From NCBI GenBank assembly GCA_963383645.1, contig OY726579.1, positions 2,535,778-2,599,777 on the forward strand: a DNA stretch of 64,000 bases. The letters run 5' to 3'. Below, one piece after another: positions 8,794 through 18,152 of the stretch. Every line of letters starts with the position of its first letter. Position 1 is the stretch's first letter. The notes beneath the pieces are model-generated. The model was not told the DNA's origin and did not search any database. It saw nothing but the letters and a program-made list of their open reading frames with translations. Origin of the DNA: Muscardinus avellanarius. Its lineage: Eukaryota > Chordata > Mammalia > Rodentia > Gliridae. Both the position numbers and the translations under genes were made by a program.

Positions 8794-8923
8794 TTTTCTT
8801 TTCTTTTTTTTTTTTTTGAAGATTTAAAGAAGTTTATTAGAAAGATAGAAATACAGAAAATAGAAATACAGCTCCATACCAGACTGGCGTGGAGGGGTGA
8901 CTCGAAATGAATTCACCCATACA
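8794..8923 (-). mobile_element. Short retrocopy with poly(A) and AATAAA
   Basis: Read on minus, about 105 bp of unique-looking sequence ends in AATAAA (8833-8838), then about 15 bp later a poly(A) run. Direct repeats aagattttct flank it (8784-8793 and 8924-8933). It looks like a 5'-truncated L1-mobilised transcript end. The source gene is not identified. Confidence 0.65.
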
Positions 8924-9112
8924 AAGATTTTCTAACGTTCTCCTCTCCCTTCTGTTTAATCAAAAGCAGATGATCGTATTTCTTCCCCTTTTTCTCAAGG
9001 CCAAATAACTGTTCAATGATGCACGAGTTAAAAATAATGGACAAATTCTTACTAGAATCCTTTTTTTGGAATGACCAATTATATGTACTTGCTACTGCAT
9101 GGAAACCTTTTC

Positions 9113-9314
9113 TTTTTGGTGCTAGGGACTGAACCCAGGGCCATTCTACCTCTGAGCTCCACCCTCGGCCCTTTTTATTTTCTAGTTTGAAACAAGTTCT
9201 CACTAAATTGCTGACAATCTCCTTAACTTGCAGAGGCCGGCCTCAAACCTGCAACCCTCCAGTCTCAACCTCCCAAATGCTGGTATTACAGGTGTGTGCC
9301 ACCATGCCTGGCTA
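9113..9314 (-). mobile_element. B1-dID SINE
   Basis: A full reverse copy, moderately diverged, with head at ccaccatgcctggct. Confidence 0.85.
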
Positions 9315-9481
9315 AAACGCCTTTACTTTTGATAATAAGAATACGATATAATTTAAAATTATTTTTTCTAATGAACACTGATCTTTAAAGAATGGCTCAT
9401 TTGCTTCAAGGATACCCCCTTTTTAAAAGAAAAAAAGTTCTTAATGTATTTCAGATGTTGTGCTTAATCTAGACTACCTTT

Positions 9482-9482
<1 letters not shown>

Positions 9483-9521
<39 letters not shown>

Positions 9522-9728
9522 TTATTTGCAGGTCTGGGGATAGAATCCAAGGACATTCCACCTCCGAGCTACACCCCCTGCCCAATTTTTTATTCTTTAT
9601 TTTGAAACAGGGTCTCAGTGAGGTACAAAGGGCCTCACTAAGTACCTGAGGCTGGCCCCGAACCTCGATCCCCCTGTCTCAGCCTCCCAAATGCTGGATT
9701 ACAAGCGTGTGCCACCGCGCCCGGTAAG
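9483..9728 (-). mobile_element. B1-dID SINE (A) with (TTTA)n tail
   Basis: A perfect 18-bp duplication, taatctagactaccttta, flanks it (9465-9482 and 9729-9746). The tail has become an eleven-unit (TTTA)n tract. Confidence 0.93.
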
Positions 9729-9762
9729 TAATCTAGACTACCTTTAAAAGATTCAATTTCTA

Positions 9763-9907
9763 GCTGGGCGTGGTGGCGCACGCTTGTCATCCCCGCGCTT
9801 GGGAGGCTGAGACAGGAGGATCGCACAGGTTCGAAGCCAGCCTCAGCTACTGAGTGAGGCTCTCAGCAACTTAGTGAGACCCTGTTTCCAAATAAAGTAT
9901 AACATAG
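9763..9907 (+). mobile_element. B1 half SINE, subfamily B
   Basis: The B1 half stops at the linker, directly before the next SINE. Confidence 0.82.
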
Positions 9908-10207
9908 GGCCAACCATGGTGGTACACGCTTGTAATCCCAGCATTCGGGAGGCTGAGACCAGAGGATCGCGGTTCCTGGACGGCCTCAGTTACTTAGTGA
10001 GGCCCTCCGCAACTCAGTGAGACCCCATTTCAAAATAAAGAATAAAAAAAAAAAAATAGGGCAGGAGGTGTAGCTCAGAGGTGGAAGGTCCCTGGGTTCC
10101 ACCTCCAGACCAGCAAAATATAAAAATAAAATAAAAATAAATAAAATAGGACTGGGAGTATAGCCTGGAGGTAGAAACCCTCTGGGTTCTACCCCCAGTA
10201 CCACAAA

Positions 10208-10279
<72 letters not shown>

Positions 10280-10395
10280 ATAAAAAATAGGGCCGGGCAT
10301 GTAGCTCAGAGGTAAAATGCCCCGGGTTCCATCCCCAGTACCGCAAAAAATAAATGAATAAATAAATAAATGAATAAATGAATAAATAAATAAAT
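9908..10395 (+). mobile_element. B1-dID SINE carrying three ID units
   Basis: ID units lie at about 10058-10115, 10147-10205 and 10286-10345, separated by (AAAAT)n and an 18-unit (GAAA)n (10206-10280). The middle unit has subfamily B text while the first and last have subfamily A text. Confidence 0.85.
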
Positions 10396-10488
10396 GGCTC
10401 TTTGAGGAAAGAATTGAATACAGAAACTGCTCAGAGAAAGCTATCTTCCTCACGTGGTATCTTACACTCAATATAAATGATCACTGCA

Positions 10489-10608
10489 GCTGGGCAGGGT
10501 GGCTCGTGCCTGCAATACCAGTTCTTAGGAGGCTGAGACAGGAGGATCGCAGGTTTGAGATGAGGCCAGTCTTAGCAACTTATCAAGACTCTTTAAAAAG
10601 AAAAAAAG
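10489..10608 (+). mobile_element. B1 half SINE, old
   Basis: Head agctgggcagggtggctcgt; the copy ends in an A-rich run without an ID. Confidence 0.75.
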
Positions 10609-10710
10609 CACTCTTTCTATTTGTCAGACTCTGAGCATTATGTTTAAAATTCCTCTGGAAGAAAAGTTATTATTATTATTGTTATTATTAATTATTATTA
10701 TATGTGTGTG

Positions 10711-10969
10711 TTAGTTACAGAGGATGGAACTGGGCTATACTCTCAGCCCTGTTTTTTCATTTTTATTTTATTTATTTTATTTTTATTTTTTTGTGGTACC
10801 GGGGGTGGAACCCAGGGGCTCTTCTACCTCTGGGCTATACTCCCAGACCTATTTTATACTTTATTTGGAAACCGGGTCTCACTAAGTTGCTGATGCTGGC
10901 TTCGAACCTGCGCGATTCTCCCAAGTTGGTGCACGCTGGAATTCCAAGCGTACACCAACACGCCCGGCT
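10711..10969 (-). mobile_element. B1-dID SINE with an extra ID unit
   Basis: A decayed ID (10711-10750) is linked by (TTTTA)n to a second ID (10790-10845) and the B1 half. A 17-bp gap in the B1 head region contains ttggtgcacg. Confidence 0.8.
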
Positions 10970-11021
10970 TTCTTTTTAATTCTGAAACAGGTTTCTTCTA
11001 GGTTGATGAGTGTCTCAGCAC

Positions 11022-11214
11022 TTGGTGAGGCTCTTTAGTGAGACTTCCCCTTGCAGCAATTTAGCAAGATAACAAAACAAATTTAGGAAAATAATGGAAT
11101 AAAAATAAAATGGGCTGGGAATTTAGCTAGGAGGTAGATGACCCTGGGTTCAATCCATAGCCAATCCATAGCACTGAATGAATGAATGAATGAATGAATG
11201 AATGAATGAATATC
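11022..11214 (+). mobile_element. SINE 3' part with (AATG)n
   Basis: A headless B1 remnant and ID (gggctgggaatttagctagg) end in ccaatccatag (partly doubled), followed by ten (AATG) units. Confidence 0.7.
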
Positions 11215-11217
11215 TGG

Positions 11218-11322
11218 GAAGCTGGGCACAGTAGTACATGCTTATAATCTCAGTACTTGGGAGGCTAGAACAGGAGGATCGAAGGTTTGAGGCCAGCCTC
11301 AGCAACTTAGTGAGACCCTGTT
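11218..11322 (+). mobile_element. B1 half SINE
   Basis: Head agctgggcacagtagtacat; it ends at gtgagaccctgtt with no tail. Confidence 0.75.
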
Positions 11323-11467
11323 GACTCTGGACACATTTATGGAAAATGGAAATTGGTAATAGCTCGGGGTTCTCCTTAATTGGTAACAGAAGCCAGGGGA
11401 ATTCAGTGTCTGGGTTAGTGATCGGTCTATTGATCATTAAAAGGCCTGCAAAAAATTCTCAAGTTTT

Positions 11468-11660
11468 GCCGGGCGTGGTGATGCACGCTTGTAATCCCCG
11501 CGCTTGGGAGGCTGAGACAGGAGGATTGCGCTGGTTTGGAGCCAGCCTCACTGGCTTAAGAGACTCTGTTTCCAAATAAAAGAAATATAAAATAGGTCTG
11601 GGAGTGTAGCCGGGAGGTAGAAGGGCTTCCAGGAACCCCAGTACCACCCCCCCCCAAAAA
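11468..11660 (+). mobile_element. B1-dID SINE, subfamily C
   Basis: attctcaagtttt occurs on both sides (11455-11467 and 11664-11676), consistent with a target-site duplication. The ID end is ggcttccaggaaccccagta. Confidence 0.9.
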
Positions 11661-11947
11661 AAAATTCTCAAGTTTTCCTCTACCTGTTTCTCCAAAAAAA
11701 AAATAATAATAATTTCTTTTGCTTTTCTGGTTGAAAAGACCCTTAGACTATATTGCAATGAATAGAATTACTCATAACTTGGAGACTATGGGCCCAGAAA
11801 TTGTTTTGGTTGTAGTAACTAGCTTGTTTTGGCTTTTACCCAAAAAGCCAAGTAATTACTTCTCCAGCAAAACCACGAACCTATCACAGAAGGGCATAGA
11901 AATGTCTGTCAATGTGGAAAGAGTTTAGATATTTTATTTTCTATTTG

Positions 11948-12025
11948 CAGAACTGGAGACTGAACCCGGGGCCTTGCGCATGCTGGATGGGGGCGCTCTA
12001 CCTCAGGCTACATCCCCAGCCCTTT
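11948..12025 (-). mobile_element. Full-length ID-type SINE
   Basis: It retains the gccttgcgcatgctggatgg segment lost from the composite's ID half. Confidence 0.75.
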
Positions 12026-12104
12026 TAATTTTATTTTGAGACAGTTTCTTTTCTTTTTCTTTTCTTCTTCTTCTTGTTTTTTTTTTTTTTTTTTTTTTTT
12101 TTTC

Positions 12105-12184
12105 CTGTACTGGAGGTGGAACCCAGGGGCATTTGTACCTCTGAGCTATGCCCCCAGCCCTATTTTTTTTTAGTCTTTTTATAT

Positions 12185-12219
<35 letters not shown>

Positions 12220-12420
12220 TGTGGGTCTGGGGATAGACCCAGGGGCATTTGACCTCCGAGCTACACCCCCTGCCCTATTTTTTATTCTTTATTTTGAAAC
12301 AGGGTCTCACTGAGTTGCAGAGGGCCTCGCTAAGTAGCTGAGGCTGTCCGCGAACCGTGATCCTCCTGTCTCAGCCTCCCAAGTACTGGGATTACAAGTG
12401 TGCACCACCATGCTTGGCCA
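12105..12420 (-). mobile_element. B1-dID SINE with two ID units
   Basis: The IDs at 12105-12164 and 12221-12280 are separated by a (TTTA)n tract (12183-12220). A poly(T) of about 26 precedes it. Confidence 0.85.
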
Positions 12421-12677
12421 AAAGTGTAATTTCTAATTTCCTAGTAGATACATTAAAAAAGTAAAAAGTAGGCACAATTAATTTTTCATCTATACAATTT
12501 AATATATCCCAATTTCAACATGTAATCAATATACGGATTACGAATGAGATATTTTGCCTTTTTTTGCACTAAGTGTTTGAAAGTCAATGTGATTTTTACA
12601 GCTATTTTCCATTTCAGGATTAGCCAGATTTTCTGCGCTTCTGTTTTTTCACAGAAAAAAAAAAAAAAAACCTTCAT

Positions 12678-12792
12678 TGCTGGGTACGGTGGCCCACTCT
12701 TATAATCCTAGTACTTGGGAGGCTGACAGCAGGATTTCACGTTCAAGACCAGCTTCAGCTACTTAGACCTGTTTCAAAATAATAATAATAAA
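12678..12792 (+). mobile_element. B1 half SINE, internally shortened
   Basis: It passes from cttcagctacttaga straight to cctgtttcaaaa, so about 40 bp of B1 are missing. Confidence 0.72.
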
Positions 12793-12977
12793 ACGCCGGG
12801 TGCGGTGGGGCACGCTTGTAATCCCGGCGCTTGGGAGGAGGAGACAGGAGGATCGCGCTGGTTCGGAGCCAGCCGCGCTGGCTTAGGAGACCCTGTTTCC
12901 AAATAAAAAATATAAAAATAGGTCTGGGAGTGTAGCCCGGAGGTAGAAGGGCTTCCAGGAACCCCAGTACCACACAC

Positions 12978-13022
<45 letters not shown>
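12793..13022 (+). mobile_element. B1-dID SINE, subfamily C, with (AAT)n tail
   Basis: A near-consensus C copy (gccgcgctggcttaggagac) with a 14-unit (AAT)n tail at 12982-13022. Confidence 0.9.
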
Positions 13023-13023
<1 letters not shown>

Positions 13024-13024
<1 letters not shown>

Positions 13025-13315
13025 GCAGCCAGGCCTGGTGGCGCATATCTGTAATCCCAGGACTTGGGAGGCTGAGACAGGAAGATCTTGAAGTCAAGGG
13101 ACAGTCTCAGGAACATAGTGAGACTTTCAGCGACCTAGCAAAATCCTGTTTCCAAACACAATCTAAAAAGGGCCGAGAGTGGAGCTGAGAGACAGACTGC
13201 CCCTGAGTTTAATTCTATGTCTCGCAAAAGAAAAAAGAAAAAGAAAAAAACTGGGCTGGGGGTGTAGCGAGATTCCTCCTGGGTTCCATACACGGTACTA
13301 CCAAAAAATAAAATA
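13024..13315 (+). mobile_element. B1-dID SINE with two ID units
   Basis: The first ID is decayed. The second (ctgggctgggggtgtagcga) lies at about 13250-13302. Confidence 0.8.
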
Positions 13316-13423
13316 AAAAAGGTTTGTTAATAGGCTCTGATTGCATGAGATCCATAAATATCTTAGAACAATGTCACACAGGCATGTACCCAATATTTCA
13401 ATAATTATGATCACTTGGGCACT

Positions 13424-13517
13424 ATTATTTATTTATTTATTATTTATTTATTGGTGGTACTGGGGTTCCTGGAAGCCCTTCTAGCTCCGGGCTGCACTCC
13501 CAGACCTATTTTTATGA
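13424..13517 (-). mobile_element. 5'-truncated subfamily C SINE (ID half only)
   Basis: Only the C-type ID end and the start of the linker are present, after a (TTTA)n run. Confidence 0.83.
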
Positions 13518-13825
13518 AATTGGGCACTAATTTTACGTCTTTAAATTGCTTCTGAATTTGTTCTTTACGGAGACCCTTGAAGCAAGAGTGTTATCAGGCA
13601 ATCTAGACAGAAAGTAGGCAGATTCCAGTGAACATCTCCCTCTCTGAGTTGGCAAAACAGGGGCTGAGACGGGAATGACTTGCCGGAGAGCTCCGATGAG
13701 GCCCCTAAAGTGGGCCGGGGGTGTCGAATGCACCCCCAAAGGTGGGCTTAGTATGCTTAATAGGCTGGAACTCAAATCCAGGCTGCAACCGCTTAACTCT
13801 GTATCGCGTTGAAAAAGTTACCTGA

Positions 13826-14256
13826 ATTTTACTCAGCCATCAAAAAAACTCAATTACGTCATTTCCAGGGAAATGGATGGAACTGGAGGACATTATGCTA
13901 AGTGAGATTAGTCAGTCACAAAAAATAAGAAATCAGATGCTTTCCCTAATATGTGAGAGTTAGGGAGAAAAGAGGAGCAAACAAGATCACCTAAAGGAAG
14001 AGAAAGGAGGGGGAAGAGAAAAATCTCTAAAGCACACAATGTACTTAAACATATCGAAGTCAATCACTAAGCCAAGCAAGGAAGGGAGGGACGGGGAGGG
14101 AATGGGGTGGGATTTGGGTAGGGGTTAAATCAGCGATGAGTACATGTTTATACACACAAGTTTTTTACCCCAATAAGTTGTATGAATATAATGCACCAAA
14201 AAAAAGATAACTAAGAAAATGAATATAAAGAAGAAATTCTTCCCCCCCCCCCAAAA
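13826..14256 (+). mobile_element. L1 3' end (ORF2 tail, 3' UTR, two A tracts)
   Basis: The text ttactcagccatcaaaa, aaatggatggaactggagga and aagtgagattagtcag is the well-known end of mammalian L1 ORF2 and its 3' UTR. A 14-bp duplication, aaaaagttacctga (13812-13825 and 14257-14270), bounds the insertion. After the L1 A tract (about 14200-14207) come about 45 further bases and a second A tract, which may be 3'-transduced flank. Confidence 0.9.
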
Positions 14257-14270
14257 AAAAAGTTACCTGA

Positions 14271-15028
14271 TTTCTCTGAGTCTGCAACCGTGCACCTGCC
14301 AAAGACAGATAATAAATAATTGTTGCTGGCAGGATCCCTGGGAGGTGCGTGCGGTTTAGGCTCAATAAAAGCCCACCGGTTATTTCTATTATTGCTATTC
14401 TAGAGCTAACGCACGGTAGGCTGTGCCTGTCCGGGACACCGCGACACGTTTGCTGAGCAGACACTCAGGAAACCTTTATGGGAAAAATAAACATCGCCGA
14501 GGTAGACAGGGGCAGCGGCTAACATTGCTTGCGACCCCAAGTCCTTCTCTTCCTCCCCAAAGCCAAAGGCATCTTGGGGCGCTACGACTTGGTGGTGGAT
14601 TAAAACCCACTTTGTCCCCAAAGCCACAGCTGGAGCTGCTGGTGCGCGCCTCTCCGGGACGCCCCTCTCCTGCAAACCCTCTTTTCTCTGCTTTGCAGTT
14701 TATTTAAATACGGAAACATTTTTGTGCAGCTCGCAGGAGCGGAGAGGGGCTGCTGGAAGCAGAGTCAGGACCAGGATTGCGGTTTCTATTTATTTTCCGC
14801 CTCCCGGTCTCAAGCCAGCTAGCTCTTTTTATTTGCTCAGGGGAGGTGAGGTGCGTGTGTCTTTACCTCTTACCGGGCAACGGGACAGGTGGATGCCCAA
14901 GTGGCCCCACGCTCCTTTCCACTGCCCCCTGCTTTACAGGGACCATTGCTCCCAGACTTTTTTCCGTGCCACCCTAGCGGGGCGGAGCACATTCAGTAGA
15001 GCCTTTAATCCTTGACCGCAGACACTGG

Positions 15029-15061
<33 letters not shown>

Positions 15062-15365
15062 GTGCCCTGGATTTCTGAAATTCTTGGCACAGGGACCCGA
15101 GGCGGGGAGCTATGGGAGCGAGGATCACAGCTTATAAAACCTTCCCAAAGCAGAAATGCGAGTTCCTCCCAGGTCCCCAGTGAAGCCTGGATTCTGGGGA
15201 AGAGGTAGCTTCAGGGGAAGGGTCCCCAGAGGCCAGGCGCCGCTTTCCCCCAAGGCTGGCCCGCCTGCCGGGGCGCGGGCGCTTCTGGGACTTGTAGTTC
15301 CGGCGCGGCCACGCGCGCCACGCAAGCCGGGGCCTGGACTACATTACCCAGGGAGCTCCACGGCC
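14271..15365 (+). promoter_or_regulatory. ITPR1: ITPR1 upstream promoter region
   Basis: This stretch contains no SINE, unlike almost all its surroundings, and becomes CpG-rich from about 14420. A 32-T tract lies at 15030-15061. A GC box (ggggcggag) lies near 14979. Two facing ZNF143-like motifs lie just before the TATA box and are listed separately. I see no exon or ORF with coding character. Confidence 0.65.
15283..15351. promoter_or_regulatory. Facing pair of ZNF143/SBS-like motifs
   Basis: Read on minus, 15298-15283 is ACTACAAGTCCCAGAA. Read on plus, 15338-15351 is ACTACATTACCCAG. Both fit the ACTACAATTCCCAG core bound by ZNF143 and THAP11 at many CpG promoters; the first fits better. 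They lie 15 to 83 bases upstream of the TATA box. Confidence 0.6.
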
Positions 15366-15374
15366 TATAAAAGG
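15366..15374 (+). promoter_or_regulatory. ITPR1: TATA box of ITPR1
   Basis: TATAAAAGG is flanked by GC-rich sequence, as in classical TATA promoters. It predicts a start about 25-32 bases downstream, near 15395-15402. Confidence 0.75.
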
Positions 15375-15404
15375 CGCGGGGCGCCGCTTCAAAGTGCAGT
15401 AACC

Positions 15405-15422
15405 ATGTGGAGGTTCAGCTGA
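15405..15422 (+). promoter_or_regulatory. Upstream ORF 1 in ITPR1 exon 1 (MWRFS)
   Basis: A five-codon ORF begins in the fair context ACCATGT and stops with TGA. It lies close to the predicted cap site, so it may be skipped or even untranscribed. Confidence 0.5.
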
Positions 15423-15455
15423 AGCGTTTTCCTCCGGCTGGCTGGGGAGGGAGGA

Positions 15456-15490
15456 GAGGAGGAGGAGGAGGAGGAGGAGGAGGAGAAGGA
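15456..15490 (+). repeat. (GGA)n run in ITPR1 5' UTR
   Basis: About nine GGA units lie within a purine-only stretch (15448-15500). GGA repeats in RNA can stack into G-quadruplex-like structures. Confidence 0.9.
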
Positions 15491-15596
15491 AGCAGAGGGT
15501 GGAGAGAGAGAAAGAGAGACTGAGAAAGCGCCCGGCGAGAGGAGGTGTGGGTGTCCAGCCTCCATCCTAGCGGAACGAGCTCCAGGCATCGCAGAC

Positions 15597-15620
15597 ATGG
15601 GATTGCCCGGCGGCTGCTAA
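15597..15620 (+). promoter_or_regulatory. Upstream ORF 2 in ITPR1 exon 1 (MGLPGGC)
   Basis: A seven-codon ORF begins in a strong context (GACATGG: A at -3, G at +4). It ends with TAA about 56 bases before the predicted donor. It could restrain translation from the main start codon by requiring reinitiation. Confidence 0.6.
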
Positions 15621-15676
15621 GCAGCGCCTGCCCTCCTCCTGCTCCTCCACACCGGCGTGGCTCCCCGGGCACCAAG

Positions 15677-16516
15677 GTAGATACTGGGTGAGCACCGGCT
15701 CCCCCGGACGCAGAAGTTTGGGGAGTTCTCGGTTGCTTGGCATTGCGTTCGGCCAGCACTTTTTTTTTTTTTTGGTGGGGGGTGGTTTTCTTTTGACTTG
15801 CAAGCACGTTTGGGGGAGATCTCATTTCAACACTTAAAAAGGAAAAGACACCCCAAACCTCAACTTGGTGCCCCCTCGGAGACTCCACTTTCCGGCTCTG
15901 AGCACCCCCCGCCCCCCCTCACCTTCCATTCCGAACTGAAATGGCCTTTCCCCCGAGTTGAAAACTGTTTGGAACAGCTGCAGGAAATAGTTTTTTTTTT
16001 TTTTTTTTTGGAGAGGGGGGGTCATTTGCGATTCTGCCCCAGAAAGCAGCCTTTTTTGTTTTTTCTCTATAAATATAGCCCTCCCCGGAGCCTCATGGTT
16101 GGGAGAATAATGTATGCGTGTGTGTGTGCGTGTGTGTGTGTTGGGGGGGGGCGGACGTGGGGAGGTTTTTAAAAAAAAAAAAAAAAAAACGGAAGAAAAC
16201 CGGGGAAGCGGCGAAACCCAGTGCAGAGGCAGCAGAAGATACTCGGCGCCCGCGCGGGGAAGCCAGTGCTTTGGGATCCGCTAAACCACCCCCGGTAGTG
16301 CCAACCTTGGGGCCGGTATGTTCCAAGCGTGGACGAGCTGGGTCCCCCCCGGCCAGTTACCAGTGGAAACCAGCGAGCTGCGTCCTTAACCTGTAATTTT
16401 CGCCCAGGTGATGCAAGTTGGGGGAGAGTCCAGGAGGCGCTGGGAATCTGGAGTATTTCTGTTGAGACCCTCGCTGGGCTCATACACGGTGGTCTTTTCT
16501 CTCTCCCAATCTGCAG
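15677..16516 (+). other. ITPR1: ITPR1 intron 1
   Basis: The short intron between the two 5' UTR exons has no SINE. It carries T-, A- and G-homopolymer runs and a (TG)n stretch at 16117-16140. Its 3' end is a textbook acceptor, tctctctcccaatctgcag. Confidence 0.65.
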
Positions 16517-16595
16517 GAGCTGGCTTGACCCAGGGGCAGGATTCGCATCCCTGGCTGGACCCGCTTCGGCTTCGGAGTACCTGACCCCGGGTCAG
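16517..16595 (+). other. ITPR1: ITPR1 5' UTR exon 2
   Basis: The 79-base exon is bounded by a pyrimidine-rich acceptor (ctctcccaatctgcag) and a near-consensus donor (GTCAG|GTGAGT). It has no ATG, so it adds leader sequence only. It fits the non-coding second exon expected ahead of the ITPR1 start-codon exon. Confidence 0.78.
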
Positions 16596-17692
16596 GTGAG
16601 TGTACAAGTTTGGATGTTGGAGTCAATAATTAGTTTTTGTTCTGAGTCTATTTTAAGTCCGTGCTAAGCAGCCGGGGAGGAGGGTGGTAAAGAACAGGAC
16701 AGTGTACAGCCTGCGGCCAAGGATTTTAGGGGCTGAGACCTTTGCACTTTTGATGGCGGCCCCGAATCCAGGCAGCCTGAGGGTTTAAGAGAGGGAGGGG
16801 GAAAGGCCAGTAAATAAAGCTTTAAAGGGGCGGCCCGTGGCTGGTCTTAGAGTCGCTGTTGACTTAAATTCCTAGGGATGTACTTTTATCTTGCCAAGAT
16901 ATGCACGCAAAAATTATATGCGCGCTCTCCCCCTCTCTCCCTCCCCCCTCGTCTCTCTCTCTCTCAAAAATAGTCACTTTTTTTTTTCTTACTGTGACCG
17001 AATGCTTGATCGGAGTAGGTCGGCTCTTAAGAAGTGAAAGTGGTTCCTTGCAGACCGGGAGAAGTGAGTTCTTGAAGCCAGCTGACCGTCCAAAGAATCC
17101 CCCGTGTCCCTACTTTCTTGTGGCCCGGGTTGGGGTAGGCACCGATGTGGAAGGACCATGGGCCCCGTTATCTGTAAACACAACAGCTCTTAGTTTTTGC
17201 CCCAAAATGGTCAGACTCTCCCTTCGGGAGAGGGAGGCCCAGGCGGGTGCCGCACAACCCCTATTCTGCACATTTGACTGACAAAAGTTTCTTTTCTTTT
17301 TTCTTTTCCGAAATGGCCGGGCACAGAGTAAACAAGAGAGTGACAGGGGTGGGCAGCTGGGTCTCAGTGAGTTCTTCAACATGCTAAATATTTAGCTGTT
17401 CCCTCGGCTACAATCTTAGGGCTTTTCTAATTAGAAAATAAAAGCCAGACGCTTCATTATGGCAGTATAGGGCTTTGGTTTCCTGTTGATAAGATCCTCG
17501 GGAGTACTGGTGCGGTGGGAAGGTCTGGACGTGTGAAGTCTGGCTCTTTTCTCTGCAGTTCTTTTATAGCCTCGAATGCGAGCCCTCGTAAGGCCAGAGA
17601 TTGGGTCCGGTTCTTCCCTTCAGAATAAACTTCAGATTACAGACCAGGAGCTGCCCCACGCACTCTGTGCTACCTGGTTGCTAAACAGTGAA
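16596..17692. other. SINE-free start of ITPR1 intron 2
   Basis: About 1.1 kb directly downstream of exon 2 without interspersed repeats. It holds a (CT)n-rich run at 16925-16965. Lack of insertions beside a promoter is compatible with intronic regulatory sequence. Confidence 0.5.
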
Positions 17693-17915
17693 GCCGGGCG
17701 CGGTGGCGCACACTTGTAATCCCAGCATTCGGGAGGCTGAGACAGGAAGGTCACGGTTTGCAGACAGCCTCAGGTACTTAGTGAGGCCCTCTGCAACTCA
17801 GTGAGACCCTGTTTCAAAATGAAGAATAAAACTAGGGCTGGGGGGTGTAGCTCAGAGGTAGATTGCCCTTGGGTTCCATCCCCAGTAATGCAAAAAACAA
17901 ACAAACAAACAAAAA
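17693..17915 (+). mobile_element. B1-dID SINE, subfamily A
   Basis: Near-consensus, with tail (CAAA)n. It is the first SINE downstream of the ITPR1 promoter. Confidence 0.88.
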
Positions 17916-17921
17916 CATAGT

Positions 17922-18105
17922 AAGCCTGGCTACGAACTATGGCCCACGCCTGTGTGTGATCTCAGATTTACAGAGGCTGAGACAGGAGGATCGCAGGTTT
18001 GAGGCCAGCCTCAGCAACTTAACAATGAAAAAAAAAAAAAAAAAGGATTGGGTAGCTCAGAGGTAAAAGGCCCTTGGGTTCAATTCCCAGTATCTGCCTG
18101 TCTGT

Positions 18106-18150
<45 letters not shown>
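17922..18150 (+). mobile_element. B1-dID SINE, diverged, with (AC)n tail
   Basis: An abnormal head and an ID half with gattgggtagctcagaggta are followed by a 22-unit (AC)n at 18107-18150. Confidence 0.78.

Positions 18151-18152
<2 letters not shown>

Larger units (their letters stand above)
15396..15676 (+). other. ITPR1: ITPR1 5' UTR exon 1 (predicted)
   Basis: The exon runs from the TATA-predicted start to the donor ACCAAG|GTAGAT. An alternative donor, CTGG|GTGAGC, would extend it to 15687. It contains a (GGA)n run at about 15456-15486 and two tiny upstream ORFs. The 5' boundary is inferred, not seen. It pairs naturally with exon 2, whose acceptor is strong. Transcript evidence would settle both ends. 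Confidence 0.6.
14420..16620. promoter_or_regulatory. ITPR1: CpG-rich region of ITPR1 promoter and exons 1-2
   Basis: CpG density is highest at about 15225-15400 and again at 16195-16600, with weaker density between. It covers the core promoter, exon 1 and exon 2. Confidence 0.75.

Noticed and set aside
15156..15422. Plus-strand 88-residue ORF over the ITPR1 promoter
   Set aside because: It crosses the TATA box and start region; CpG-rich sequence by chance lacks stops. No homologue is recognised.
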